Origin: Rhodalgimonas zhirmunskyi
Lineage (GTDB): Bacteria > Pseudomonadota > Alphaproteobacteria > Rhodobacterales > Rhodobacteraceae
Assembly (NCBI GenBank): GCA_030848925.1
Contig: JANFFA010000001.1
Coordinates: 372,001-436,000, forward strand
Length of the DNA stretch: 64,000 nucleotides
Direction: 5' to 3'
In this document: positions 1 to 8,594 of the stretch, piece after piece
How positions within the stretch are numbered: position 1 is the stretch's first letter
How the letters are laid out: every line of letters begins with the position of its first letter
Program-made: the position numbers and the translations under genes
Notes under the pieces: generated by a model
Seen by the model: the letters and a program-made list of their open reading frames with translations, nothing else
Databases searched by the model: none
Told to the model about the DNA's origin: nothing

Positions 1-416
1 CCACCGCAGAAAGCTGCACCGGCGGCATGGTCGCCGCTGCCCTGACCGACATCCCCGGCTCCTCTGACGTGGTCGAGCGGGGCTTTGTCACCTATTCCAA
101 CGCCGCCAAGATGGAGATGCTCGGCGTGCGCGCCGACACGCTCGACGCCTATGGCGCGGTGTCCGAAGAGGTCGCGCGCGAAATGGCCGAAGGCGCGTTG
201 ACGCATTCCCACGCACAGCTTTCCGTGTCGATCACTGGCATCGCCGGACCCGGCGGTTCCGAGCACAAACCCGAAGGCCGCGTTTGTTTTGCCCGCGCCA
301 TGGCGGGCCACGCAACGCATGTTGAGACACAGGAGTTCGGCCCGCGCGGGCGCGACTGGGTCCGCCGCGCGGCGCGCGATCACGCGCTGTTCCTGCTGCT
401 CTCGGCCCTGTCCTAA
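1..416 (+). CDS. CinA C-terminal family protein (NMN amidohydrolase type), 5' end outside window
   Basis: The reading frame is open from the window edge and begins inside the family signature TAESCTGG, which starts at base 3 and contains the conserved Ser/Cys of CinA C-terminal domains. It continues through SSDVVERGFVTYSN, SITGIAGPGG and a closing FLLLSAL helix to a TAA at 414-416. Proteins of this family deamidate nicotinamide mononucleotide in the pyridine-nucleotide salvage cycle (known for the family, not shown here). About 137 residues are visible. Stand-alone C-terminal versions are roughly 160 residues long, so only a short N-terminal piece is probably missing. Whether a full-length CinA with the N-terminal MoaB-like domain exists cannot be seen. 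Confidence 0.88.
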   Translation, partial: TAESCTGGMVAAALTDIPGSSDVVERGFVTYSNAAKMEMLGVRADTLDAYGAVSEEVAREMAEGALTHSHAQLSVSITGIAGPGGSEHKPEGRVCFARAMAGHATHVETQEFGPRGRDWVRRAARDHALFLLLSALS

Positions 417-579
417 CACTGCCCTCAATTTAGGCAAAGCATCCAGAATAGCGCACATATACCGTGCGAATTGCTAAGCGCCTGTTTTTTACCCGCTTCG
501 ACGCCAAATTAACCTTCCCTTCCCGCGCCCGCTCGCTACGCCCCCCGAAACCCAAGGGACAACGAGGAGGATGTCGAGG

Positions 580-1758
580 ATGAACGGAGCGGATACAGCC
601 TGGATCATGGTGGCCACGGCGCTGGTGCTATTCATGTCATTGCCGGGACTGGCGCTGTTTTACGGCGGGCTGGTGCGGGCGCGCAACGTGCTGAGCGTGT
701 TCATGCAGGTCTACGCCATTGCCTGTTTGATGAGCGTGCTTTGGTTCATCTTCGGCTACACCATCGCGTTCGGCGGCGACGGCGCGTTCTGGGGCGGCAT
801 GGCGCGGCTGGGCCTCTCGGGTGTCACGGCCGAAACAACGGCGGGCACCCTGCCCGAGGTGCTGTTCTTCGCTTTCCAGATGACCTTTGCCATCATCACC
901 CCCGCCCTCATCGTCGGTGCCTATGTCGAGCGGATCGGCTTCGGCTTCGTCATGCTGTTCTCCGGGCTCTGGATGCTCCTGTGCTACGCTCCGGTAACAC
1001 ATTGGATCTGGGGCGGCGGGTTCCTCTCGGATGGTGGTATCTTTGGCGAGGTCGGCGTGCGCGATTTCGCCGGCGGCATCGTGGTGCATGAAACCGCCGG
1101 CATCGCGGCGCTGGTGATCGCCGTCTTTCTCGGACCGCGCGAAAACCGCACCACCCCACCGCATGCGCCGGGCTACGTGATGATCGGCGCGGCGATGCTC
1201 TGGGTCGGCTGGTTCGGCTTCAACGGCGGCTCGCAACTGGCGGCCGATGGCGGTGCTGCGATGGCGATCACGGTCACGCATCTTTCGGCGGCGATGGCCT
1301 CGCTCACTTGGGCGCTGTGGGAAAAGGTGAAATACGGCAAGGCCTCGCTCGTCGGGACGGTCACCGGCACGATCGCGGGACTGGCCTCGATCACGCCTGC
1401 CAGCGGGTTTGTCGGCCCGATCCCGGCGCTGATCATTGGCGGCGTGGCGGGCATCCTGTGCCAGGAATTGGTGAACGTCATCCGCCACAAGGCCCATATC
1501 GACGACACGCTCGATGTCTTCGCCGTGCATGGCGTCGGCGGCATCTTCGGCACGATTATGATCGCGGTCTTCGGCGCAGGAAGCTGGGCGGCCCAACTCG
1601 GCGGCCTTGCCATCGTCGGCATCTTCACCCTCGTGGTGACGGTGGTGCTGGTCAAACTCGTCGCCCTGATCACACCGCTGCGCGTCGACAAGGAAACCGA
1701 GGTGAATGGCCTCGACCTCGCCGTGCATGGCGAACGGGCCTACGACATCACCTCCTGA
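580..1758 (+). CDS. amtB: Ammonium transporter (Amt/MEP family)
   Basis: This is a polytopic inner-membrane channel for ammonium/ammonia of about 392 residues (E. coli AmtB has 428). The motif FAFQMTFAIITPALI with the following GAYVERIGF is the Amt signature. One pore histidine lies in VHETAG and the second in AVHGVGG near the C-terminus. There are about 11 hydrophobic segments and no separate cleavable signal peptide. I chose the ATG at 580 because AGGAGG at 565-570 sits 9 bases ahead of it, whereas the in-frame ATG at 571 directly abuts that sequence. No glnK/glnB lies beside it, which is unusual for amtB, so PII control would have to come from elsewhere. A 12-bp-stem terminator follows. 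Confidence 0.95.
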   Translation: MNGADTAWIMVATALVLFMSLPGLALFYGGLVRARNVLSVFMQVYAIACLMSVLWFIFGYTIAFGGDGAFWGGMARLGLSGVTAETTAGTLPEVLFFAFQMTFAIITPALIVGAYVERIGFGFVMLFSGLWMLLCYAPVTHWIWGGGFLSDGGIFGEVGVRDFAGGIVVHETAGIAALVIAVFLGPRENRTTPPHAPGYVMIGAAMLWVGWFGFNGGSQLAADGGAAMAITVTHLSAAMASLTWALWEKVKYGKASLVGTVTGTIAGLASITPASGFVGPIPALIIGGVAGILCQELVNVIRHKAHIDDTLDVFAVHGVGGIFGTIMIAVFGAGSWAAQLGGLAIVGIFTLVVTVVLVKLVALITPLRVDKETEVNGLDLAVHGERAYDITS

Positions 1759-1777
1759 ACATCAGGACAAATGCACG

Positions 1778-1806
1778 AAACGGGCGCCCCATCCGGGCGC
1801 CCGTTT
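1778..1806. terminator. Bidirectional terminator between amtB and the MmgE/PrpD gene
   Basis: There is a perfect 12-bp inverted repeat (AAACGGGCGCCC and its complement) with a five-base loop, flanked by T-rich sequence on the plus side and A-rich sequence on the other. It lies between two convergent stop codons and can serve both genes. Confidence 0.85.
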
Positions 1807-1811
1807 TCATT

Positions 1812-3095
1812 TTAGTTTGAGAACTCGGCGGCCAAGGCCCCGGGCAACGCCGCGTCCTCGACCAGTGCCGTCACCCGGTGCGCCCGCGCCTCGCCCAGAA
1901 GCGATTCCGCCTTGGCCGCGATCTTGGCCGCCCGCGCCGCGAGCGGCAAAGGCGCGTCCAGATCGTGAAACGCCGTCAACACCCCTGCGCCGGTCTCGAC
2001 CTCAAGCCGCGCCTGCATCTCGCCGACACTGTCATCCGCCGTCACCGTCACCATCCCGCGCAAGCGTTGAACCTGCGGATCGGCACAGGTCGCCGCGTCA
2101 TAGCTTTCCAACCGCGTCGTATCATGGCCCAGAAAATGCATCGGCAGCACCGTCGCATAGGAAAACTTCGCGCCCAGCCCGGTCTCGGGTGCGGGCTGGT
2201 TGCACACGCTCATCCAGCGCGGATTGGTCCAGACCCGGATCGCCCGGATATCGCCCGGCACCACCTCGATATCGCGCGCCGCCTCAAGCACTGCATGAAG
2301 CCCATGACAGCAGGCATGAAACTTGTGGCTCACGCTCTCGAACAGCCAAGCGCGCCCCAAGCCGTCCAGCGCCGCAGGATCGCCCTCGCCATGATGCGTC
2401 TCGCTCAACCCAAGCGGCCCTTCCAGCGCGCCAAGCCGCGCCTCCATCCCCAGCCGTGCCAGCGTCGCGGCTTCCACGCCATTGGCTGCCGAAAGCCCGG
2501 CGTTGAAGGGCTTGCCCATGGTGCCGAACTGCGATTTCAGCCCGCTCGCCCGTGTCGCCACAAGGCCAAGCGCGGTTTCCATCTGGCCCTGGTCCAGACC
2601 CATCAGCCGCCCCGCCGCCATCGTCGCCCCAACAGCCCCCGCCGTGGCCGTCTGGTGATAGCCGACCTGGTAATGACTGCGCCCAAGGAACACGCCAAAC
2701 CGGATCGCCCCTTCCATGCCGACAAGGGCCGCCTCCTGCACATCCGCGCCGGAACAGCCCAGATGTTCCCCCACGGCCAGCGCCGCCGGAATCACGCCCA
2801 CGGACGGATGCCCGATATGGGCGAAATGCGTGTCATCGTAGTCGAGCGCATGGCTGATCGTGCCATTCACCAGCGCCGCCATCCGGGCCGGGGCGCGCCC
2901 GCCCCCGATCAGCCCCGCCTGCGCCGCGCCACTTTCCTCGCCGGCAAAGGCGCGCATCACCCGTGCCACAGGCTCGTCCGCCCCCGCAATCCCCACCGCC
3001 ATCCAGTCGATCAGCGACAACCGCGCCACCGCCCGCACCGCCTCGGGTGCTTCACACACCCCGATCGCAAAACTCGCCAGTTTCTCAGAAATCAT
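1812..3095 (-). CDS. MmgE/PrpD family protein
   Basis: The protein has 427 residues, which is full length for the MmgE/PrpD fold (2-methylcitrate dehydratase, cis-aconitate decarboxylase, iminodisuccinate epimerase). Family landmarks are LDYDDTH with a following HPSVGVIPAALA, the segment SQFGTMGKPFNAG, and KFHACCHGLHA in the second half. The start at 3095 has an AGAGGGGG ribosome site upstream. The substrate cannot be assigned: no prpB, prpC or acnD-type gene is adjacent, so the methylcitrate cycle is not supported by context. It is convergent with amtB and shares that gene's terminator. The alternative is a relative acting on another dicarboxylic or tricarboxylic acid. Confidence 0.9.
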   Translation of the reverse strand: MISEKLASFAIGVCEAPEAVRAVARLSLIDWMAVGIAGADEPVARVMRAFAGEESGAAQAGLIGGGRAPARMAALVNGTISHALDYDDTHFAHIGHPSVGVIPAALAVGEHLGCSGADVQEAALVGMEGAIRFGVFLGRSHYQVGYHQTATAGAVGATMAAGRLMGLDQGQMETALGLVATRASGLKSQFGTMGKPFNAGLSAANGVEAATLARLGMEARLGALEGPLGLSETHHGEGDPAALDGLGRAWLFESVSHKFHACCHGLHAVLEAARDIEVVPGDIRAIRVWTNPRWMSVCNQPAPETGLGAKFSYATVLPMHFLGHDTTRLESYDAATCADPQVQRLRGMVTVTADDSVGEMQARLEVETGAGVLTAFHDLDAPLPLAARAAKIAAKAESLLGEARAHRVTALVEDAALPGALAAEFSN

Positions 3096-3185
3096 CTCGT
3101 CCCCCTCTCACTCTCAAAAAGGGCTACGCCCGAAGAGGCAAAAACGCCACCCCCGGCTTCATCTGACCATAAATATCCCGGGGGT

Positions 3186-3263
3186 GTGGGGGCTGGCCCC
3201 CACTTCAACCTGCGTGTGGGGGCTGGCCCCCACTTAAACATGCGCGTGGGGGCAGCGCCCCCA
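3186..3263. repeat. Three tandem 30-bp hairpin-forming repeats
   Basis: The 18-bp near-palindrome GTGGGGGCTGGCCCCCAC occurs at 3186-3203 and again at 3216-3233. A variant with GCAGCGC in the centre occurs at 3246-3263. The period is exactly 30 bp, and the linkers (ACTTCAACCTGC, ACTTAAACATGC) are also similar. The element is preceded by AAATATCCCGGGGG at about 3172-3185. This combination resembles palindromic intergenic elements scattered in Rhodobacteraceae genomes, which is my recollection and was not tested here. It lies downstream of the Coq10/RatA-type gene and upstream of the MmgE/PrpD gene, so it may also act as a terminator or RNA-stability element. Confidence 0.8.
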
Positions 3264-3273
3264 GCATCCAAGC

Positions 3274-3717
3274 TCAGCCGTAAAGCGCGTGCGCCCGCTC
3301 TTCGAAGGCGCGCACCATCCGCGCCATCGCCTCGTTGAACACAAGACCGATCGCCTTTTGCAAAACGAAGTTCTTGAACTCGAAGTCGACAAAGAACGCC
3401 ACCTCGACACCGCCATCGACATCGCGAAAATCCCAGGTCGACTTCAGGTATTTGAATGGCCCGTCAAGGTATTCGGTGTCGATATGCATCCGCTCTTCGA
3501 ACAGCCCGACACGGCTTCCGAACCGCTCGCGGAACACCTTGAACGAGATCACAAGATCGGCCAGCATCTCCTGCCCGCCCTCCACCGGAGTAAGCGAGCG
3601 CACCCGCGCAGCGGCACACCAAGGCAGGAATTCTGGATACTTGTCCACCTGCGCCACCAGATCGAACATCTGCTTGGCGGTATAGGGAAGAAGTCGGGTT
3701 TCGCTCCGGGTCGTCAT
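3274..3717 (-). CDS. Coq10/RatA-type START-domain protein
   Basis: This 147-residue single-domain protein belongs to the polyketide cyclase/START family. [23 protein letters not shown] and the closing [16 protein letters not shown] are typical of Coq10 and RatA relatives. In alphaproteobacteria the group is usually treated as a ubiquinone-binding Coq10 homologue supporting respiration; many databases call it a RatA toxin by similarity. No antitoxin-like partner (RatB) is adjacent, so I favour the quinone-chaperone role. It is divergent from hpt, with about 70 bases between the start codons. Confidence 0.88.
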   Translation of the reverse strand: MTTRSETRLLPYTAKQMFDLVAQVDKYPEFLPWCAAARVRSLTPVEGGQEMLADLVISFKVFRERFGSRVGLFEERMHIDTEYLDGPFKYLKSTWDFRDVDGGVEVAFFVDFEFKNFVLQKAIGLVFNEAMARMVRAFEERAHALYG

Positions 3718-3787
3718 GTCGCCCCATCTTTTCCGTGACAGTGGCGCACCATTTCGTATTCTGCGCTCGGGAAATCAAGGGGATATC

Positions 3788-4333
3788 ATGCCACACCGCC
3801 CATACGTGATCGATGAAATGATCTCGGCCAAGTCTATCGCCGCCCGGATCGAGGCGCTTGCGCGCGAGATTCGCAATGAATTCTCGGACACCGACAAGCT
3901 TGTCGTCGTGGGGCTTCTGCGCGGCTCTTTCGTGTTCATCGCCGATCTGGTGCGCGAACTGGACCTCCCGGTCGAGGTCGACTTCCTCGAAGCCTCGTCC
4001 TACGGCGACGGCATGGAATCAAGCCGCGAGGTGCGCATCCTCAAGGACCTGCGCGGCGCCATCGAAGGGCGTGACGTGCTGGTGGTCGAAGATATTGTCG
4101 ATACCGGCTTTACCCTCGATCACGTGCTGCACCTTTTGGAAAGCCGCCATCCGCGCAAGCTGCGCTGCATCGCACTGCTCGACAAACCCACGCGGCGCGA
4201 AACCACTGTAAAGGCCGACTGGATCGGCTTTGAAATTCCCGACGAATTTGTCGTCGGCTACGGCATCGACTTCGCGCAGCGCAACCGCAACCTTCCGTTC
4301 ATCGGCAAGGTCCGCTTTACCGACACGGCCTGA
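3788..4333 (+). CDS. hpt: Hypoxanthine phosphoribosyltransferase
   Basis: This enzyme transfers the phosphoribosyl group of PRPP to hypoxanthine or guanine for purine salvage. The PRPP-binding loop [14 protein letters not shown] lies near residues 100-113, and [16 protein letters not shown] matches the second conserved block. The length of 181 residues is normal. The start was set at 3788 because AAGGGG lies five bases ahead of this ATG and the family begins close to it; an open frame extends further upstream without family similarity. A GC-rich 6-bp hairpin at 4335-4349 follows the stop and separates it from the convergent Sel1 gene. Confidence 0.93.
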   Translation: MPHRPYVIDEMISAKSIAARIEALAREIRNEFSDTDKLVVVGLLRGSFVFIADLVRELDLPVEVDFLEASSYGDGMESSREVRILKDLRGAIEGRDVLVVEDIVDTGFTLDHVLHLLESRHPRKLRCIALLDKPTRRETTVKADWIGFEIPDEFVVGYGIDFAQRNRNLPFIGKVRFTDTA

Positions 4334-4353
4334 TCCGGCGCGCCGCCGGGGCC

Positions 4354-5271
4354 TTACCACTCTGCATATATCCGCGCGGCTTCGGCTTTTTCCGCCTCGG
4401 AAAGCTCATGCGCGACGGCCTCGCACATGCCCTCGAACGCCTCTTCCTGATCGGCGCGCGCCCGGTCCAGCCCGTAAAGGCACCACGCCAGCGCGGTCGG
4501 CCTGTCCTGCCAATAGCCGGGCGTGGCGATGATGAAATCGGCCAGGTTCACCGCCGCATTGCCATCGCCGCGTTCTGCCGCCGCTACGTAAAGCGCATAG
4601 GCCGCCACCGGATCGACAGGTCCGCCCAGCCCGGTTTCATACATGAACGCAAGGTTCCCGATCGAAATCGCATAGCCCAGCGTCGCCGCCTCGCGATAGA
4701 TCGCGCGCGCGGCGGCCTCGTCCTTTGGCCCGCCCTCGCCCAGCCGGTGCATATCTGCCAGCGCATTGCCCGCAGGCCCGTTGCCCCGCTTCAACCCGGC
4801 CTCGAACTCGGCCCGCGCGGCCACGGGGTCCGCCGCGCCGCCCTGCCCCAACCGGTGCATCCGGCCGCGCGCATAAAACGCATAGGCATAGCCCTCGGCC
4901 TTGGCCTCGTCATAGAGCGTGATCGCGCGGGCGAAGTCCTGCCCGATTCCCTCGGGGGCCTCGCGCAGCAGGTCGGCAAGGTTCACCTTTGCCTTGACCC
5001 AGCCCTGCGCGGCCGATTTTTCATACCATGCCTGCGCCGCCACCGGATCCACCGGCACACCGTGGCCATCCGAATAGGCCGCGCCGACGATATTCTGCGC
5101 ATTGGCATCCCCTGCCTCGGCGGCGGGCAAAAGCACGGCAAGCGCGGCGGCATGATCGCCCGCGATGTAAGCCGCGCGGGCCGCCTCGATCTGCTCCTGT
5201 TCAGGCATGTCGGCCAATGCCGCACCGCTCAGGCCAAGCGCGACCAAACTCGCGATCACAAAACGCTTCAT
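4354..5271 (-). CDS. Secreted Sel1-repeat protein
   Basis: This 305-residue protein has a clear signal peptide (MKRFVIASLVALGLSGAALA). The mature part is built from Sel1/TPR-like units of about 36 residues. Recurrent A-x-Y-x-x-G-x-G-x-P-x-D-x-x-x-A patterns include AYSDGHGVPVDPVAAQAWYEKSA, RMHRLGQGGAADPVAARAEFEA and FMYETGLGGPVDPVAAYALY. Such repeats form a solenoid for protein contacts; a specific partner cannot be named. The start at 5271 is preceded by AAGGAG at 7 bases. It probably acts in the periplasm. Confidence 0.88.
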   Translation of the reverse strand: MKRFVIASLVALGLSGAALADMPEQEQIEAARAAYIAGDHAAALAVLLPAAEAGDANAQNIVGAAYSDGHGVPVDPVAAQAWYEKSAAQGWVKAKVNLADLLREAPEGIGQDFARAITLYDEAKAEGYAYAFYARGRMHRLGQGGAADPVAARAEFEAGLKRGNGPAGNALADMHRLGEGGPKDEAAARAIYREAATLGYAISIGNLAFMYETGLGGPVDPVAAYALYVAAAERGDGNAAVNLADFIIATPGYWQDRPTALAWCLYGLDRARADQEEAFEGMCEAVAHELSEAEKAEAARIYAEW

Positions 5272-5338
5272 TGAAATCTCCTTCTGCAATGGTCAGAGTC
5301 TAGCCTGCACCCTCCCGATCCCGAAACGGTTTTCTCGC

Positions 5339-5521
5339 ATGATCAATCCTCGCCACTTCATACGCATGGCCCGCTGGGCCCGCCGCCCTCCGTCGCGGCG
5401 GATGGTGATCACGGTGCTGATCGTGGTCGGCTTGGCGGCGGTGATCGTGGGGATTGAGCGCACCATCGGCTGGCCCGAGTGGATGCAGGTCGCCCCCGGG
5501 CCAATCCGCCCCACACGCTAG
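5339..5521 (+). CDS. Small single-pass membrane protein
   Basis: This is a 60-residue protein with a basic N-terminus (RHFIRMARWARRPPSRR), one strongly hydrophobic helix (MVITVLIVVGLAAVIVGIE) and a short tail with GWPEWMQV. The arrangement of a basic RMARWARRPPS segment, one helix and a GWPEW tail resembles a small conserved protein I recall from Rhodobacteraceae. No function is known to me. The start is uncertain: no strong ribosome site precedes 5339, and an internal ATG at 5366 is possible. Confidence 0.6.
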   Translation: MINPRHFIRMARWARRPPSRRMVITVLIVVGLAAVIVGIERTIGWPEWMQVAPGPIRPTR

Positions 5522-5551
5522 CGCGGCCTGCCGTGCCACCACGCCCCGGCG

Positions 5552-5565
5552 TCACGTTTACGTGA
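5552..5565. promoter_or_regulatory. Palindromic operator candidate upstream of the cytochrome c' gene
   Basis: TCACGT and its exact complement ACGTGA are separated by TT, giving a 14-bp dyad about 160 bases before the cytochrome c' start. The ACGTTTACGT core resembles sites reported for MerR-family regulators in alphaproteobacteria. The regulator and target are inferred, and no regulator gene is adjacent. Confidence 0.4.
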
Positions 5566-5723
5566 GGTCAAGGCGATTTCCCGCGCGCCTCTCACCTGCA
5601 CCCTAGCCAACGTGCCGAACCTCGCGCAATCTGTCGGGGTCAGGACTGGTTCAGGACCGGGATCACGCGATCTTATCCAGCACACAGGCCATCACAACAG
5701 GCCATCACAACAGGAGAGAGACC

Positions 5724-6200
5724 ATGAAGAAAGCCTTCACCGCCATCGCAGGCCTCGCCCTTGCCACTGCCGTCGCAGGCACCGCCATCGGTCAAAGCGG
5801 CGACGAGGCCGCCATGAAAGCCGTCAAGGCGCGGCAGGACACGATGATGCTCTTTGCCTTCAACCTCGGTACGCTGGGCGGCATGGCCAAGGGTGCCATC
5901 CCCTATGATGCCGACACCGCCAGTGCCGCGGCCAAAAACCTCTCCCTGCTGTCGCAACTCAACATGACCGCCTACTGGGTCGAAGGCACCTCGACCGAGC
6001 AGCTTGGCGACAAGACCGAAGCCCTGCCCGCGATCTGGTCGGACATGGCCGGGTTCGAAGATAAACACATGGCGCTGACTAAGGCGGCGGCCGATATGGA
6101 AGCGGCTGCTGGACAGGGTCTCGATCAACTCAAGGGCGCGGTGGGCGCTGTCGGCGGTTCTTGTGGCGGCTGCCACAAACAGTTCCGCGTCGACAACTGA
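5724..6200 (+). CDS. Cytochrome c' (periplasmic monoheme)
   Basis: This 158-residue precursor has a signal peptide ending near ATAVAGTAIGQ. The mature protein is a four-helix bundle type with a single C-terminal heme motif CGGCH at about residues 147-151, the hallmark of class II cytochromes c'. Cytochromes c' bind NO and other gases; the role here is not shown by context. AGGAGAG lies ahead of the ATG, directly after a 13-bp tandem duplication of CAGGCCATCACAA. The diheme cytochrome gene follows 45 bases downstream on the same strand, so the two are probably co-transcribed. Confidence 0.9.
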   Translation: MKKAFTAIAGLALATAVAGTAIGQSGDEAAMKAVKARQDTMMLFAFNLGTLGGMAKGAIPYDADTASAAAKNLSLLSQLNMTAYWVEGTSTEQLGDKTEALPAIWSDMAGFEDKHMALTKAAADMEAAAGQGLDQLKGAVGAVGGSCGGCHKQFRVDN

Positions 6201-6245
6201 TCTTTGGTGATGCGCGGGCAACCCTCGCGCATCACATGAAAAGCC

Positions 6246-7151
6246 ATGTATAACATATTGCGATATATCGTTGTTCTCCTGATCGGCGGCCTGCTGCTTG
6301 GGTGGTGGATCACGCGTCCACGCCCGCTTGACCCGGCGATTTATGCGGAATTGACGGGCGATGTGGCCCGCGGTGAACAGGTGTTCTGGGCGGCTGGCTG
6401 CGCCTCGTGCCATGCCGCACCCAAGGCTGAAGGCGACGATCGCTTGGTTCTCACCGGCGGGCTGGCTTTCGAGACCGAGTTCGGCACGTTTCACGCCCCC
6501 AACATCAGCCAAAGCAAGTCTGCCGGCATCGGCGACTGGCGGTTGATCGACCTTGCCAACGCAATGCAGCGCGGCGTGACGCCCGGGGGTAGCCATCTCT
6601 ACCCGGCCTTCCCCTACACCACCTATACCCGCGCCACGCCGCAGGACGTGAGCGATCTTTTCGCCTATCTCAAAACCCTGCCCGCCGACGACACCGCCAG
6701 CCTGCCCAATGACGTCGCCTTCCCGTTCAATATCCGGCGCGCGCTTGGCGCTTGGCAATGGCTGTTCCTCAAGCCTGAGTGGGTTGTCCCGGTTGAGGGC
6801 GAAACCCTCACCCGTGGGCGCTATCTGGTCGAGGCGCTCGGCCATTGCGGCGAATGCCACACCCCGCGCAACGCATTGGGTGGCCTCGATACATCGCGCT
6901 GGTTGCAAGGCGCGGCCAACCCCGATGGCAAGGGCCGCATTCCGCCCATTACCCCGGACAAGCTGACGTGGTCCGAGACGGACATCGCCTCGTATCTCGC
7001 CACCGGCTTTACCCCCGATTACGACAGCGCCGGGGGCCAGATGGCCGATGTGGTGCAAAACCTGTCGCACCTGCCCGAAAGCGATCTGAAAGCAATTGCC
7101 GCCTACCTCAAGGCCGTGCCGCCCGGCACCCCCACCACGATCGAAGAGTGA
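6246..7151 (+). CDS. Membrane-anchored diheme cytochrome c
   Basis: This 301-residue protein has an N-terminal hydrophobic anchor (about residues 5-21) followed by two cytochrome c domains. The heme motifs are CASCH at 52-56 and CGECH at about 200-204. The intervening LVLTGGLAFETEFGTFHAPNIS is typical of the diheme subunits associated with periplasmic alcohol/aldehyde dehydrogenases and of related stand-alone electron carriers. No dehydrogenase subunit is adjacent. Following a cytochrome c' gene, it is likely to pass electrons in the periplasm. Confidence 0.9.
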   Translation: MYNILRYIVVLLIGGLLLGWWITRPRPLDPAIYAELTGDVARGEQVFWAAGCASCHAAPKAEGDDRLVLTGGLAFETEFGTFHAPNISQSKSAGIGDWRLIDLANAMQRGVTPGGSHLYPAFPYTTYTRATPQDVSDLFAYLKTLPADDTASLPNDVAFPFNIRRALGAWQWLFLKPEWVVPVEGETLTRGRYLVEALGHCGECHTPRNALGGLDTSRWLQGAANPDGKGRIPPITPDKLTWSETDIASYLATGFTPDYDSAGGQMADVVQNLSHLPESDLKAIAAYLKAVPPGTPTTIEE

Positions 7152-7214
7152 TCCTTCGCCGTCGCGCGCGATAACCGCACGTTTGCCTACCCGGCCCCCT
7201 GCGCACCCTGTCGA

Positions 7215-8498
7215 TCAGGCTGCCAAGCCCGCCACCGCGCCAGCGCTGTCCGTTGTTGGGCGGCGCATTGCCAAAAGGCGTCGCGCCTCGTCGGCCTTGC
7301 CCTGACGGATCAGCACCTGAAGCATCGTATGCTCGATCAGGTCGCGCTGCGCCCGGCTTCCGCCCAAGCGCGCATGATCCACCATCACCGGAATCAACGC
7401 CGCCTCGGCCTCGCCCCATTGGCCCCGCGCCACATGACCGAAGGCCGCGGCACAGGGCGCGACGATATCCGCCGCAGGCCCCTTGGCCCCTTCGACAATC
7501 CGCGCCAGCGCTTCGTCCTGTCCCGTCATTGCATGGGCCAGCGCGACATGCACATCGGCAAAGCCAAGCGCGGGCTGCGGAAAGGTCTGCGCCGCATATT
7601 CGGCCAGCGCCCGCCAGCGCGCACTCGGCACCTCAACCCCCTTCAACCCCGCCCGCCAATAAAGCGAGGCCAGATCGGTCAGCACATTGAGTTTCGGGCT
7701 TTGCGTCACCTCGGGCAACAGTGCGTCATCCACCACCGCCCACATCCGCGCCTCATCTCCCTGCGCCAAGGCCCAAAGCGCGATATGCCAAGAGTTGTGA
7801 CAATGCATCAGCCCGGCGCGGTCATACTGCGCCATCCACTCTGTCAAATAGGCCAGCCCCTCTGCCGTTTCGCCCATCTCGTAAAACAAATGCGCCCGGA
7901 TGTGGCTGGCATGGCCCGATCGCGGCGTCTGCTCTAGCGCGGCGGTGATCGAGGCTTCGGCCGGTTTCAACTGCCCCGCCTCCATCTGCGCAAAGGCCAA
8001 CTGCCCCTGAAACCAGCCATCGTCGCCATAAGCGGGCGCCAGCGCCTCGGCCACGGCCAGATGCTCGGCCTCGCGCCCCGGCTGGCCGGAAAACCCGATC
8101 AGCGAAAACACCCCAAGGCAGGTCTGCGCCACCAGCGCATCGCGCGGATGCTCCAACAGGTGCGCCCTGATCCGGGCATAGCCCTCGGCGGTGCGCCCAT
8201 GGATCAAGTGGTCGAAAATCTCGATCTGCGCCCGCGCCGGATTTGGGAGGTCAGCACGCAACGCCATTGCCCGCGTAATATCGGCCTTGGCCTCGGTCAT
8301 TCGGGAATAGGAATGATGGTTGCGCGCCCGGATCATTAGGGCTTGGGCAAACTCCGGATCCGCCGCAAGCGCCCGCTCCAACGCGTCTTCAACGCCGGGC
8401 TGCGCTTCAAGATAGGCGCCGAACGCCGCGTTATAGCCATCCCGCGCCGTCTGCGACGTGGTGTGAAGCGGGTTTCCATAGTGATCCTGCACGCGCAT
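7215..8498 (-). CDS. TPR protein of the TTC38 type
   Basis: This 427-residue soluble protein has helical TPR-like repeats. The internal landmarks HNSWHIALWAL and GGSRAQRDLIEHTML match the tetratricopeptide-38 family, whose biochemical role is unknown to me. The chosen start MRVQDHYGNPLHT at 8498 is preceded by AAGAGGGAT; an upstream in-frame start at 8537 is possible but lacks such a site. It stands alone, facing away from the divergent FAD monooxygenase. Confidence 0.82.
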   Translation of the reverse strand: MRVQDHYGNPLHTTSQTARDGYNAAFGAYLEAQPGVEDALERALAADPEFAQALMIRARNHHSYSRMTEAKADITRAMALRADLPNPARAQIEIFDHLIHGRTAEGYARIRAHLLEHPRDALVAQTCLGVFSLIGFSGQPGREAEHLAVAEALAPAYGDDGWFQGQLAFAQMEAGQLKPAEASITAALEQTPRSGHASHIRAHLFYEMGETAEGLAYLTEWMAQYDRAGLMHCHNSWHIALWALAQGDEARMWAVVDDALLPEVTQSPKLNVLTDLASLYWRAGLKGVEVPSARWRALAEYAAQTFPQPALGFADVHVALAHAMTGQDEALARIVEGAKGPAADIVAPCAAAFGHVARGQWGEAEAALIPVMVDHARLGGSRAQRDLIEHTMLQVLIRQGKADEARRLLAMRRPTTDSAGAVAGLAA

Positions 8499-8594
8499 AT
8501 CCCTCTTGCCGTCATCACTGAAACGTGACGGAACCATCTTGCCGCCGCTCGCGCTGGCACACCAGACGAAACAGTAAAATCAAAGGTGTCCCCC

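Noticed and set aside
637-1728. Open frame of about 360 codons antisense to amtB
   Set aside because: His/Asp/Arg-rich composition without any motif; a shadow of the transporter gene.
3186-3263. Possible CRISPR array
   Set aside because: The units are direct 30-bp tandem repeats without variable spacers and no cas genes are present.
1878-3338. Long plus-strand frame opposite the MmgE/PrpD gene
   Set aside because: Arg/His/Pro-rich shadow of a well-supported minus-strand gene.
3274-3717. RatA toxin of a toxin-antitoxin system
   Set aside because: The fold fits, but no RatB-like partner is adjacent, and in alphaproteobacteria the Coq10-like role is more plausible.
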